Part shown: positions 40,896 to 49,080 of the stretch, one piece after another | Layout: each line of letters opens with the position of its first letter | Position numbering within the stretch: the stretch's first letter is position 1 | Assembly: GCF_000718305.1 (NCBI RefSeq) | Contig: NZ_JOFQ01000001.1 | Location: 310,001 to 374,000 of the forward strand | Direction: 5' to 3' | Origin: Streptomyces niger | GTDB lineage: Bacteria; Actinomycetota; Actinomycetes; Streptomycetales; Streptomycetaceae | DNA: 64,000 nt | Notes under the pieces: model-generated | What the model was told of the DNA's origin: nothing | Databases searched by the model: none | Seen by the model: only the letters and a program-made list of their open reading frames with translations | Translations under genes and position numbers: made by a program

Positions 40896-41240
40896 TCACG
40901 AGGTGGAACCGGCCGCCGATGCCGGGGACGTGGTGCGGTGGACTTCGTCCTGAACGAGCAGGGAGAGCAGGGAGGCCACCGTCAGGCCCGCTTCGGCCGG
41001 GTGGCGCAGCACCTTGCCGGGGTCGATCCGGTAGGTGTTGGTGCGGCCCTCCCTCGTGTGGGAGAGATAACCGGCCTCTTCCAGGTCGGCGATGATCTTC
41101 TGGACGGCGCGTTCGGTGAGGCGGCAGTAAGCCGCGATCTCACGGATGCGGACACTGTGGTTGTCGGCGATGACGGCCAGTACCCGCGCGTGGTTGGTGA
41201 TGAACGTCCATCCGGTGTAGGGCTCGGGCACTCCATCCAT
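40896..41240 (-). CDS. Winged-helix (MarR-like) transcriptional regulator
   Basis: A 114-residue DNA-binding protein. YTGWTFITNHARVLAVIADNHSVRIREIAAYCRLTERAVQKIIADLEEAGYLSHTREGRTNTYRI (about 8-72) is a clear winged HTH, with the recognition helix TERAVQKIIADLE and the wing HTREGRTNTY. The 40-residue C-terminal extension (LRHPAEAGLTVASLLSLL) likely dimerises. Many Streptomyces paralogues share this short form. Start at ATG 41240. Divergent from the EF-hand gene with a 336-nt gap; target unknown. Confidence 0.8.
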   Translation of the reverse strand: MDGVPEPYTGWTFITNHARVLAVIADNHSVRIREIAAYCRLTERAVQKIIADLEEAGYLSHTREGRTNTYRIDPGKVLRHPAEAGLTVASLLSLLVQDEVHRTTSPASAAGSTS

Positions 41241-41384
41241 GTGGTCGACTTTACCGTCCTGGGGTGCAGGTTTCCAGAAACACGCATCGGGCTTCAGGTA
41301 TTGGCTGACGTGCATGTGCTGTCCACACATGCCCCTGCGACCGGCCGGTTCGCGCTCTTCGGCCGCCGTGCGGTCGGGGCGTCG

Positions 41385-41423
41385 ATCGCATGCGGGAATC
41401 GCATGCGGGAATCGCATCCGGGA
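41385..41423. repeat. 13-nt tandem repeat in the HTH/EF-hand gap
   Basis: Three 13-nt units: ATCGCATGCGGGA twice, then ATCGCATCCGGGA. The 336-nt divergent gap 41241-41576 otherwise holds no gene; the HTH promoter side includes TTTCCAGAAA (41270-41279), a small palindrome that could be its operator. Confidence 0.75.
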
Positions 41424-41576
41424 GGGGTCTCCGCACGGCCCGCGGGGAAGCCGGTGGCCATGCCGGCGACCTTGTACCGACTCTCGTACCGGCCGGTGCT
41501 GCACCGCCGGAGGACGGCTCGTCAAGCCCTACTAGGGTGGGGCCGGTCTTGGCAACAGCGAGAGAAAGGCGCCCCC

Positions 41577-41792
41577 GTGGTAGACATGACAGCCGCAGCG
41601 CGAAAGGTCTTCGAGCGTTACGACCTCGACGGTGACGGTCAGCTGACCGCAGAGGAGTACCGGAAGGTCGTCGAGGAGCTCGGCGAGACGGGCGTCACCG
41701 ACGAGGCCGCGCAGGCACTCATCGACACCATCGACAGCGACGGTGACCGCAAGGTCTCGTTCGAGGAGTTCCGGGCCTCCATGGGCCTCTGA
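41577..41792 (+). CDS. EF-hand calcium-binding protein (calerythrin-like)
   Basis: A 71-residue acidic protein with two EF-hands: FERYDLDGDGQLTAEEYRKVV (loop D-x-D-x-D-G-Q-L-T-x-E-E) and LIDTIDSDGDRKVSFEEFRASM (loop D-S-D-G-D-R-K-V-S-F-E-E). Both loops retain the calcium-ligand positions 1, 3, 5 and 12; the second has Arg instead of Gly at position 6, which may weaken binding. GTG 41577 is favoured over ATG 41586 because GAAAGG lies about 8 nt upstream. Streptomyces has several such small calmodulin-like proteins. A strong hairpin follows. Confidence 0.88.
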   Translation: MVDMTAAARKVFERYDLDGDGQLTAEEYRKVVEELGETGVTDEAAQALIDTIDSDGDRKVSFEEFRASMGL

Positions 41793-41849
41793 GCGCCTGT
41801 CTCCGTGACGTACGGAGAACGCCCGAGACGTCGGGCACGTACTCCGGGC

Positions 41850-41899
41850 CCGCGGGCACGTACTCCGGGCCCGTGCGGCCGGCGTACGTGCCCGCGGGT
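41850..41899 (+). terminator. Strong hairpin after the EF-hand gene
   Basis: Perfect 15-bp stem CCCGCGGGCACGTAC (41850-41864) / GTACGTGCCCGCGGG (41885-41899) around a 20-nt loop. A partial copy of the 5' arm lies just before it at about 41833. Confidence 0.8.
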
Positions 41900-41992
41900 C
41901 GCGTGGAGCCCTCGGTCGGTCGGAGACCGACTCACCGATTACGTATACCGATTAGGTACACAGGCTCCTACCGCATAGAGTGGCCGTACCGA

Positions 41993-42066
41993 CGCGGGGT
42001 GGAGCAGCTCGGTAGCTCGCTGGGCTCATAACCCAGAGGTCGCAGGTTCAAATCCTGTCCCCGCTA
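41993..42066 (+). tRNA. tRNA-fMet (initiator), anticodon CAT
   Basis: Cloverleaf of 74 nt: acceptor arm CGCGGGG / CCCCGC with the unpaired first base typical of initiators, D-arm GAGCAGCTCGGTAGCTC, anticodon arm CTGGGCTCATAACCCAG (three G-C pairs next to the loop, the initiator hallmark, anticodon CAT) and T-arm with GGTTCAAATCC. CCA is not encoded. A perfect terminator stem follows. Confidence 0.97.
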
Positions 42067-42073
42067 CTCGTCA

Positions 42074-42107
42074 CTGGGCCCGCCGGAGCATCTTCCGGCG
42101 GGCCCAG
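42074..42107 (+). terminator. Terminator after tRNA-fMet
   Basis: Perfect 14-bp stem CTGGGCCCGCCGGA / TCCGGCGGGCCCAG with a 6-nt loop, 7 nt after the tRNA. Confidence 0.88.
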
Positions 42108-42205
42108 AACCGTTTGCGCGAGCGGATGCATTGGTTCCCCTCATGGGCTCCAAGGCAAGCGCACGGCCTCGGTCTCACTGTCGTGCAGAAGAGCGTTGAT
42201 CAGCG

Positions 42206-42370
42206 CTACGGGCCCTGCGAGCGGTCCGCGGCCCAGAGGTTGGACGGGCTGAAGTCGCTCTCGGGGCGGTCGTACAGGACCGCGGCGTCACCGAGGCGGC
42301 CCGCACGCCACGACTCCGCCGAGCAGCGCACGTACCGGTACACGCGGGAGCCGGGCCTGCCCCGGCAACC
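42206..42370 (-). pseudogene. Possible remnant of a small unknown gene
   Basis: In the 362-nt gap 42108-42469 the minus strand reads RVYRYVRCSAESWRAGRLGDAAVLYDRPESDF and SPSNLWAADRS and stops. The composition is protein-like (balanced charges, few Arg/Pro runs), unlike the neighbouring shadows, but no start or ribosome site is seen and the upstream part is low-complexity. It may be a 3' fragment of an actinobacterial hypothetical gene. Nothing else is visible in the gap. Confidence 0.3.
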
Positions 42371-42469
42371 TTTCCGGGGTGGGGGTGGTCTTACCCGGTG
42401 GCGCGTTCGGAAGATGAGCGTGCAGCGGCGCAGCGGCCCGTGCCGGCAATCGTATGGAAAGGCGCAGTG

Positions 42470-42730
42470 ATGGCGATCGATCCCGACCTCTGTCTGGACG
42501 TTCCGGAGGACTTCGACGACTCGGGTGAGGAGAGTCAGGTTCATCCCATGGCCAGGAAGCTCTTCCCCGTCACCACTGCCGAGGAGGCTTTTCGGCAGGC
42601 CCACGAGTGGGTGAAGGAGCACGACGTCCGCCTGATCGATGTGTCGTGGAAGCATGTCGACGGCGAGCCCTACTCGTACCAGCTGAGCATCTATTTCACG
42701 TTCGAGCTGGAGCCCGAAGACGCGGAGTGA
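42470..42730 (+). CDS. Small conserved-looking hypothetical protein
   Basis: An 86-residue acidic protein: MAIDPDLCLDVPEDFDDSGEES, then HPMARKLFPVTTAEEAFRQAHEWVKEHDVRLIDVSWKHVDGEPYSYQLSIYFTFELEPEDAE. The second half suggests a helix followed by three strands (an alpha-beta sandwich). No membrane segment or signal. GGAAAGG about 8 nt before ATG supports the start; codon use is normal. I do not recognise the family. Confidence 0.65.
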   Translation: MAIDPDLCLDVPEDFDDSGEESQVHPMARKLFPVTTAEEAFRQAHEWVKEHDVRLIDVSWKHVDGEPYSYQLSIYFTFELEPEDAE

Positions 42731-42993
42731 CGACCGCCGGAGGCTGGTCGACCGTACGCGGGCGGCTCGACGACCGAGCAGCGCCACCCGCCCGGCCACC
42801 TTCGTCGACCCCATCGGCTGAGGAGTCGACACCGGCCGGCTGCGACCGCGGGCGTACACCTGACCCGGACCACGGTCGATGCAGTGCCGGTGATCCTGCG
42901 GCAGAGACCTACCGCGCACACCGATCGCCTCCCCACTGCTGACGCTTGAGGCACCCTTGCGCCGGGACGCGGCCGTATAGTCGGCTACCCCTC

Positions 42994-43020
42994 ATGAGGA
43001 GCATGAGGAGCATGAGGAAC
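42994..43020 (+). repeat. 9-nt repeat at the amidase start
   Basis: ATGAGGAGC, ATGAGGAGC, ATGAGGAAC. Each unit carries an ATG and an AGGAG-like core, so each may serve as both start and ribosome site. Confidence 0.8.
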
Positions 43021-44634
43021 AGAGGCATGGGTGCGCTGGCCGCCGTCGCCCTGGTCGCGGGAACCCTGTGTGCAGCCGTACCGCATCCGCGAGCGGAAGG
43101 CGCGGAATCCGGTGCCGACGGCTCGCCGGTACCGGCCGGTTCGCCACCGAAGCCGGGGGGCGACCTCGACACGGTCACCATCCCGGAACTGCAGTCGCGC
43201 ATGGCTGCCGGCTCTCTCACCTCGTCGGCGTTGACCAGCACTTATCTGTGGCGGATCAAGACCGTGGACCCCAAGATCAACGCGGTGTTGCGTACCGATC
43301 CGACGGCTCTGCGCCAGGCCGCCGCCAGCGACGCCCGGCACCGGCAAGGGCGCACCCTCGGCCCGTTGGACGGCATTCCCGTGCTGCTCAAGGACAACGT
43401 GGACACCCGCGACATGCCGACGACGGCCGGGTCGCTCGCCCTGGCCGGCAGCCCGCCGCGTACCGACGCTCCCCTGGTCAAGCGGCTGCGGGCCGCCGGC
43501 GCCGTGATCCTCGGCAAGACCAACCTGTCCGAGTGGGCGAACTTCCGCGCGGAGAAGCCGACATCGGGCTGGTCGGCAGTGGGCGGGCAGACCCACAATC
43601 CGTACGTACTGGACCGGAACCCGTGCGGGTCCTCCGCCGGTTCGGGTGCCGCGCTCGCCGCGTCCCTGGCTCAGGTGGCGATCGGTACCGAGACGGACGG
43701 TTCCATCGTCTGCCCGGCCGGGATGAACGGGGTGGTCGGCCACAAGCCCAGCCTCGGACTGGTCAGTCAGGACGGCGTGGTGCCGATCTCCGCGGAGCAG
43801 GACACCGCGGGCCCCATGGCGCGCAACGTGACCGACACCGCGCTCACCCTCTCGGTGCTCAGCGGTGACGGCTCCGCTGCGCCTCGCGGCGGCGCCGCCG
43901 GTCTCCCGGGCGGGTCGGCGCACCGTGGCGACCTGCGCGGCAAGCGGATCGGCCTGTGGCGGTTGCCTTCGCTCGGAGCGGAGGTGGACGCGCTGATGTC
44001 CCGTACCGCCAAGAAATTGCGCGCGGCGGGGGCCGAGGTCGTCGAGGTGACGCCGCCGTATCAGAAGCGGCTCGCCGAACTCGAATTCCCGGCGCTGCTC
44101 AGCGAGTTCCACCGGGACATCGACGCCTACCTCGCCACTCGCAAGGGGCCGAAGAGCCTCGCCGAGCTCATCGACTTCAACCGCACCCACCCGGCGGAGC
44201 GGACCTGCTTCGCCGGCCAGGAGCTGTTCGAGCAGGCTCTCGCCGCGCCTCCCACCACCGACCCCGCGTACCGGGCCAAGCGCGCCGAACTGAAAGACCT
44301 CTCCCGGCGTTCCATCGACGAGACCATGGCCGCCCATCGGCTGGACGCCATCGCCTCCCCGACGAATCCGCCGGCCTGGACGACCGACTGTGCGCGGGGC
44401 GACAACGACGTGATCCCGTCCTCCACCCCCGCCGCTGTCGCCGGATACCCGTCCTTGTCGGTGCCCGCCGGGTTCGTGAACAAGTTGCCCGTCGGGGTGC
44501 TTCTGATGGCCGGTGACCACCAGGACGGCGATCTGCTGTCGTTGGGGGCCGCGGTGGAGCACCGGCTGTCCGCCTGGCGCGCACCGCACTACCTGCCGTC
44601 GGTGGGCTCCGACGCAGCCCCGCCGTCGTCCTGA
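42994..44634 (+). CDS. Secreted amidase-signature enzyme
   Basis: A 546-residue amidase of the AS family (Ser-cisSer-Lys triad). The Lys is in VLLKDNVDT (K133), the cis-Ser in CGSSAGSGAAL (S213/S214), and the nucleophile in GTETDGSIVCPA (S237). The N-terminus MRSMRSMRNRGMGALAAVALVAGTLCAAVPHPRAEG is a Sec signal peptide with a likely cut near AEG. Its basic start is made by three 9-nt repeats, each with its own ATG (42994, 43003, 43012), so the exact start is ambiguous. Substrate unknown: amides, peptides or glutamyl derivatives outside the cell. Confidence 0.88.
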   Translation: MRSMRSMRNRGMGALAAVALVAGTLCAAVPHPRAEGAESGADGSPVPAGSPPKPGGDLDTVTIPELQSRMAAGSLTSSALTSTYLWRIKTVDPKINAVLRTDPTALRQAAASDARHRQGRTLGPLDGIPVLLKDNVDTRDMPTTAGSLALAGSPPRTDAPLVKRLRAAGAVILGKTNLSEWANFRAEKPTSGWSAVGGQTHNPYVLDRNPCGSSAGSGAALAASLAQVAIGTETDGSIVCPAGMNGVVGHKPSLGLVSQDGVVPISAEQDTAGPMARNVTDTALTLSVLSGDGSAAPRGGAAGLPGGSAHRGDLRGKRIGLWRLPSLGAEVDALMSRTAKKLRAAGAEVVEVTPPYQKRLAELEFPALLSEFHRDIDAYLATRKGPKSLAELIDFNRTHPAERTCFAGQELFEQALAAPPTTDPAYRAKRAELKDLSRRSIDETMAAHRLDAIASPTNPPAWTTDCARGDNDVIPSSTPAAVAGYPSLSVPAGFVNKLPVGVLLMAGDHQDGDLLSLGAAVEHRLSAWRAPHYLPSVGSDAAPPSS

Positions 44635-44670
44635 CGGGCCGAGCCGTGGGGACCGACGTGCCCACCCACT

Positions 44671-44801
44671 GTCAGTGACGCGCCCGCCCACCGTCAGTGA
44701 AGCGCCCGACCAGCATCAGTGACGCGCCCGCCCACCGTCACTGTCGTGCCCGGCCACCGTCAGTGTCGTGCCCGGCCACCGTCAGTGATGTGACCGTGGC
44801 C
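44671..44801. repeat. 22-nt tandem repeat, five and a half units
   Basis: Units of 22 nt begin at 44671, 44693, 44715, 44737, 44759, with a partial unit at 44781. All contain (G/A)TCA(G/C)TG followed by a GCCC-rich part. The array starts 37 nt after the amidase stop and ends before the HdeD stop, in a convergent gap. Confidence 0.88.
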
Positions 44802-44828
44802 GGGCGCGGGGGCGGTGGGGTCCTGGAG

Positions 44829-45512
44829 TCAGTGTTGGGGGTGCGGGCGGGAGTGGAACAGGGGTCGCCGCCGCGTTTCGGTGCCCCGAGCGAGGCGGCC
44901 GACCGCGACCCGCATCCTGACGGCGTGGCAGACCTCGACCACCCCGAGCACTATGGCCAGGATGCCCACGGTGAGGGTGAGAGCGGCGATCGAGGTGAGC
45001 GGCGAGACGATCAGTACGATGCCCGCCAGCATGCTGATGATGCCGTAGAACAGCGTCCAGCCTCGCGCCGGCACGGCCTTCGCCGAGACCGTCGCGACCG
45101 TCATCATGATGCCGCGCACCAGCCAGCTGAAGCCGATCCACAGGGCGAGCAGGAGGAGTGACTGCAGGGTGCCCCGGAAGCAGATCAGTCCGAGCAGGAC
45201 GGAGAGCGCACCGGTAAGGAAATGCAGCGCCCGAAGATGTCCGGGGACGTGCGTGCCGAAGGCGGCGGCGAGCTGGAAGACACCCGTGACCAACAGGTAG
45301 ATGCCGAAGAGCACACCGATGACCCGCAGCGTCTCCCCCGTCCAGGCAAGAATCACCACGCCCAGGGCGATGGTGGCCAGGCCCGCGGTGAGCAGGAATT
45401 GCCAGCCTGCGTTCGCCAGGGGGGCCAGGCTTTGGGGGACGGCGGCGTCTTGTGGTGCGGCGCCGGTCAGGGGGTCTGTGCCGGAGGACGTTGAATCCGA
45501 GGAAGATGTCAT
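44829..45512 (-). CDS. HdeD-family membrane protein
   Basis: A 227-residue integral membrane protein with six hydrophobic helices in three pairs (FLLTAGLATIALGVVILAW, VIGVLFGIYLLVTGVFQLAAAF, ALHFLTGALSVLLGLICF, LLLLALWIGFSWLVRGIMMTV, LFYGIISMLAGIVLIV, ALTLTVGILAIVLGVVEV). This triplicated pattern is characteristic of the DUF308/HdeD family linked to acid resistance in enterobacteria. In actinobacteria the role is not established. Ends in a basic tail. No operon partner. Confidence 0.87.
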   Translation of the reverse strand: MTSSSDSTSSGTDPLTGAAPQDAAVPQSLAPLANAGWQFLLTAGLATIALGVVILAWTGETLRVIGVLFGIYLLVTGVFQLAAAFGTHVPGHLRALHFLTGALSVLLGLICFRGTLQSLLLLALWIGFSWLVRGIMMTVATVSAKAVPARGWTLFYGIISMLAGIVLIVSPLTSIAALTLTVGILAIVLGVVEVCHAVRMRVAVGRLARGTETRRRPLFHSRPHPQH

Positions 45513-45780
45513 GCCGTCTCCTCCTAGGGACAGCGTGGCAGGGTCAGGTCACCCCTATCGTCATCCCGTCCGTCCCCGATGCGCCCGCTGAGGACGGCGG
45601 TGGCGCCGGTGGTGGCACCGTCCACGCGGACGCAACGGCCCGGACCAGTACGGTTCGCAGGGCTGCACCAAATGGTGCGAGCCGTTTGCTCCATACCGGT
45701 CCGGGCGGCGGCGTAGGTCACCGGGCGTCGAACGCAGCCGTGGCCTCAACCGCGCGGCGGACTCGGCCGTCGGCTCCCGC

Positions 45781-47634
45781 TCACGCGAGGTGGTGGACCT
45801 CCTGCAGGCCGTAGACCGGGGTGGGCAGACCCTCGTAACGCGCCTTGAGCTGCAGGGCGAGGTAGAGCGAGTAGTGCCGGGACTGGTGCAGGTTCCCGCC
45901 GTGGAACCACAGCCCCGGCTGCTGGGTGGGTTTCCACATGTTGCGCTGCTCCCCTTCCCAGGGGCCCGGGTCCTTGGTCGTGTCCGAGCCCAGCCCCCAG
46001 CACTTGCCGACCCGGTCCGCCATCTCCTGGCCACACAGGTCGGCGACCCAGCCGTTCATGGAGCCGTAGCCGGTCGCGTACACGATGAGGTCGGCGTCCA
46101 GTTCGGTGCCGTCGGCGAGCACGACGCCGGTCCGGGTGAGGTGGTCGACCTGGCCTCGGGCGAGCTTGATCCGGCCGTCGGCGACGAGTTCGGCCGCGCC
46201 CACGTCGATGTAGTAACCGGAGCCGCGGCGCAGGTACTTCATGAACAGGCCCGACCCGTCGTCACCCCAATCGTGGTCGAAGCCGGCCTTCTCCAGGCGT
46301 TCGTAGAAGTCGGCGTCGCGTTCGCGGATCTGCTCGTAGATCGGGATCTGGAACTCGTGCATGATGCGGTACGGCAGCGACGCGAACACCATGTCGGCCT
46401 TCTCGGTGGTCATCCCGGCGCGTACCGCGCGTTCGGAGTAGAGGTCCCCGAGGCCCAAGTCCATCAGCGACTCCGACCGCACGACGTGCGTCGAGGAGCG
46501 CTGCACCATCGTCACGTCCGCGCCGTGCTCCCACAGCGCCGCGCAGATGTCGTGGGCGGAGTTGTTGGAGCCGATGACGACCGCCTTCTTGCCCGCGTAC
46601 CGGTCCGGGCCCGGGTGCTGCGAGGAGTGGTGCTGCTCGCCCTCGAAGTCCGCCATGCCGGGGAACGACGGCAGGTGGGGTTTGCCCGACATGCCGGTGG
46701 CGAACACCACGTGGCACGGCGTGAGCACGATCTCCTCGCCGTCCCGGTCCACCACGACCCGCCAGGTCTCGGTCGCCTCGTCGAATGCGGCCGAGGTGGC
46801 CGCCGAGCGCGTCCAGTACGGCACGTCCATCACGCGGGTATACATCTCCAGCCAGTCCGCGATCTTGTCCTTCGGCGCGAACACCGGCCAGTTGTCCGGG
46901 AAGGGCAGGTAGGGGAGGTGGTCGTACCAGACCGGGTCGTGCAGGCACAGGCTCTTGTACCGCTTGCGCCAGGAGTCGCCCGGGCGGTCGTTGCGTTCCA
47001 CGACCAGCGCCGGCACGCCGAGCTGGCGCAGCCGGGCACCGAGCGCGATGCCACCCTGGCCGCCGCCGATGACCACCACGTACGGCTGCCGGTCGTACCC
47101 CAGCTGTTCCTGCTCCAGCGCCCGCTCCTCGGCCCAGGACCGGCGGTGGGTGATCGCGCCGTGCTGCGCGCCCTTGGGCCGCAGCTCACCCAGCGGTTCG
47201 GGGAAGTCCTTGAGCTCGCGCAGGCTGGTCAGCAGCGTCCACGCGCCGTCGTCCGTCAGCCGCAGGTGGCCCTTCGCCCGCCCCACCGCGGTCTCGAACT
47301 CGATCCACGCCTCGGTGACCCCATCGGCCTCCACCGGCGCCTCGGTGGTGCGGAAACCGGCCGGGTCGGTGTGGTCGAGGCAGGCGGTGAGCAGGTCCGC
47401 GACGCCCGCCCGCCCCTCCACGGTCTTGATGTTCCAGGTGAAGGCCACCAGATCCCGCCAGTAGCTGGTGACGGCGAACAGCGAGGCCGCTGCCGCCACG
47501 TCCCGCGCCGCGAGTGCGGCCTCGAACCGGGCGAGCCAGCCATCCACTCGTGCCTGAGGAGAACGGTCCTCTCGTGCCCGGGAAGGACGATCCTCGGAAC
47601 CGTCCTGCCGCGCCACGTCCAGCGTCTCTGTCAT
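45781..47634 (-). CDS. Flavin-containing monooxygenase with N-terminal SnoaL-like domain
   Basis: A 617-residue flavoprotein. The first 150 residues (VDGWLARFEAALAARDVAAAASLFAVTSYWRDLVAFTWNIKTVEGRAGVADLL) look like a SnoaL-like/NTF2 fold. From 185 on it is a flavin monooxygenase with FAD motif VVVIGGGQGGIALG (186-199), ERNDRPGDSWRKRYKSLCLHDP, and NADPH motif KKAVVIGSNNSAHDICAAL, then ATGYGSM near the end. It is related to Baeyer-Villiger and N-hydroxylating enzymes; substrate unknown. It stands alone, with a 285-nt gap to the DoxX gene; the gap shows no gene. Confidence 0.85.
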   Translation of the reverse strand: MTETLDVARQDGSEDRPSRAREDRSPQARVDGWLARFEAALAARDVAAAASLFAVTSYWRDLVAFTWNIKTVEGRAGVADLLTACLDHTDPAGFRTTEAPVEADGVTEAWIEFETAVGRAKGHLRLTDDGAWTLLTSLRELKDFPEPLGELRPKGAQHGAITHRRSWAEERALEQEQLGYDRQPYVVVIGGGQGGIALGARLRQLGVPALVVERNDRPGDSWRKRYKSLCLHDPVWYDHLPYLPFPDNWPVFAPKDKIADWLEMYTRVMDVPYWTRSAATSAAFDEATETWRVVVDRDGEEIVLTPCHVVFATGMSGKPHLPSFPGMADFEGEQHHSSQHPGPDRYAGKKAVVIGSNNSAHDICAALWEHGADVTMVQRSSTHVVRSESLMDLGLGDLYSERAVRAGMTTEKADMVFASLPYRIMHEFQIPIYEQIRERDADFYERLEKAGFDHDWGDDGSGLFMKYLRRGSGYYIDVGAAELVADGRIKLARGQVDHLTRTGVVLADGTELDADLIVYATGYGSMNGWVADLCGQEMADRVGKCWGLGSDTTKDPGPWEGEQRNMWKPTQQPGLWFHGGNLHQSRHYSLYLALQLKARYEGLPTPVYGLQEVHHLA

Positions 47635-47919
47635 CGGGGCTCCCTCCGACCGGCGTTCCTGCTGTAACGCCGATCACAGCCGACCGAGGCGCCGGCGGCA
47701 AGGGTTGCGTCGAGTTGCACGCGCGCAGGACCGTGGCCTTCGCCCCGGCGCCTCTTCGGGGCGGTCGTGGACACCCGCCTGTACCGGCTCGCCGAGGGCG
47801 TACGACTCACCATCCGTCCCGAGCGATGACGATGGTGCCGCGGATGCGCAGCGTGTGGGTGCCTTGAGCCGGCGGTCGCCGGGCCGGCCTGCGCCAGCGC
47901 TGCGCTGGCATCCAGCCAC

Positions 47920-48288
47920 TCACACCCCGGGTACGACGAAGGACACCATGAGCGCGAGCGTCGAAAGTGCGAGCAGGCCGAGACAGTTGAGCCAGAACTC
48001 GGACCGGAGGAAGCGTGCGCGAATGTGTGCGACGGACGCCGCGAGGAAGTAGCAGATGACACCGGCGTTCGCAGCCACGCCGATGCCCGCCACGTAGATG
48101 CCGGTGATGAGGCCCGCGGCGGCGAGGAGCTTGATCACGACGAGCGTCCACCACCAGTCCTCGGGGAATCTGACCCCGTTCAGACAGGCACGGATGAAGG
48201 CAGGCGGGCGGATGGACATCGCGGCATCCACGGCAAGGATGCCCGCGAGGACTGCCTGCGGCCACCACGGGTCCGGAAGCACGGTCAT
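47920..48288 (-). CDS. DoxX-like membrane protein
   Basis: A 122-residue four-helix membrane protein of DoxX-like type (AVLAGILAVDAAMSIRPPAF, WWTLVVIKLLAAAGLITGIYV, GVAANAGVICYFLAASVAHIRAR, WLNCLGLLALSTLALMVSFVV). The KLLAAAGLITG and AHIRAR motifs are typical of the family. It is downstream of and co-directional with a TetR gene (48 nt gap), which probably controls both. Function unknown; related proteins take part in quinone or sulfur metabolism and redox stress. Confidence 0.82.
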   Translation of the reverse strand: MTVLPDPWWPQAVLAGILAVDAAMSIRPPAFIRACLNGVRFPEDWWWTLVVIKLLAAAGLITGIYVAGIGVAANAGVICYFLAASVAHIRARFLRSEFWLNCLGLLALSTLALMVSFVVPGV

Positions 48289-48336
48289 CGCTGCTCACTT
48301 TCTTGGCGCTCGTTGTCACTGTCGGCCTTGCTGTTG

Positions 48337-48969
48337 CTAGCTGTTGCCTTCGGCGGCGTTGCTGTTGCCTTCGGCGGCGTTATTGCTGTCGGTGATGAAC
48401 CGCACGACGGAGACGAGGTCTTCGACGGGGCCGCTCAGGTCGGCCCCGCCGGCCCCGGCACCGACGAAGAGAGCGCCGAGGTAGGCGAGGTGGATCGCGG
48501 TCGCGCCACCGGCGGCGGCCTCCGGTGTGAAACCGGCGCGGATGAGTACGTCGCCGATCTCCCGCCGTAGCGCCGCACCGAGCTCGTTGAAGACGCCCGC
48601 TCGGTGTTTGCCGGTCACGAGGGCCGCCGCGTAGTGGCGGGCGAGCTCGGGATCGCCGGCGAAGAGGGCGAGGAACGGCTCGAAGAGGGCGAGGACGTCG
48701 TCGGCAAGGCGGCCCGGAGAAGGAGCCGTTCGGCGCGGTGCGTCCCGCTTCGCTCGCGTCTCGTGCAGCGCCGAGATGCGTCGATCGAACAGCTCGACCA
48801 GGATCGTCGCCTTGTCGCCGACCGCCATCACGGTGCCCACGCTCACACCGGCACGCGCGGCGATGTCCCGGATGGTGGTGGCGTCATACCCGTGGGCGGT
48901 GAACAACTGCTCCGCCGCACTCAGGACCCGCTGGCGGGTGACTTCCCGCTGTTCTTTCCGTGAGGTCAC
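48337..48969 (-). CDS. TetR-family regulator of the DoxX operon
   Basis: A 210-residue TetR repressor. HTH: VTRQRVLSAAEQLFTAHGYDATTIRDIAARAGVSVGTVMAVGDKATILVELFDRR (about 9-63); note VGTVMAVGDKATI where most have VGTLYRHF-KE, a variant helix 3-4 junction. The ligand domain is helical. The last 15 residues are two copies of NAAEGNS encoded by two identical 21-nt units (48340-48381) that end directly at the stop codon, so the tail arose by duplication. Two perfect palindromes lie 13 to 37 nt before its ATG, indicating autoregulation. Confidence 0.88.
   Translation of the reverse strand: MTSRKEQREVTRQRVLSAAEQLFTAHGYDATTIRDIAARAGVSVGTVMAVGDKATILVELFDRRISALHETRAKRDAPRRTAPSPGRLADDVLALFEPFLALFAGDPELARHYAAALVTGKHRAGVFNELGAALRREIGDVLIRAGFTPEAAAGGATAIHLAYLGALFVGAGAGGADLSGPVEDLVSVVRFITDSNNAAEGNSNAAEGNS
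48340..48381 (-). repeat. 21-nt perfect duplication at the TetR C-terminus
   Basis: Positions 48340-48360 and 48361-48381 are identical; in the gene's frame each encodes NAAEGNS, and the stop codon follows immediately. Confidence 0.9.
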
Positions 48970-48981
48970 GTCGCCTCGTAA

Positions 48982-49006
48982 TGAACGCGTTCACTGAACA
49001 TGTTCA
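48982..49006. promoter_or_regulatory. Twin TetR operator palindromes
   Basis: TGAACGCGTTCA (48982-48993) and TGAACATGTTCA (48995-49006) are both perfect 12-bp palindromes sharing TGAAC/GTTCA arms, 13 nt apart centre to centre. This spacing is suited to two TetR dimers on nearby faces. They precede the TetR-DoxX operon. Confidence 0.8.
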
Positions 49007-49032
49007 TAGAATCTAATGCGGTCGATCGATCT

Positions 49033-49080
49033 GCGTCAATGCACCAAGGCGTCAACGCATCAAGGCGTCAATGCGCCAAT
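49033..49080. repeat. 16-nt tandem repeat, three units
   Basis: GCGTCAATGCACCAAG, GCGTCAACGCATCAAG, GCGTCAATGCGCCAAT, upstream of the TetR operator region; could lie in the 5' part of a divergent transcript but no gene is seen there. Confidence 0.85.

Noticed and set aside
41993..42110. tRNA-fMet as an integration site with an island behind it
   Set aside because: No integrase gene and no repeat of the tRNA 3' end was noticed downstream; the terminator directly after the tRNA is intact.
45665..45678. Palindrome GCACCA-AA-TGGTGC in the HdeD/monooxygenase gap
   Set aside because: A single short palindrome far from both starts with no regulator gene nearby; could be chance.
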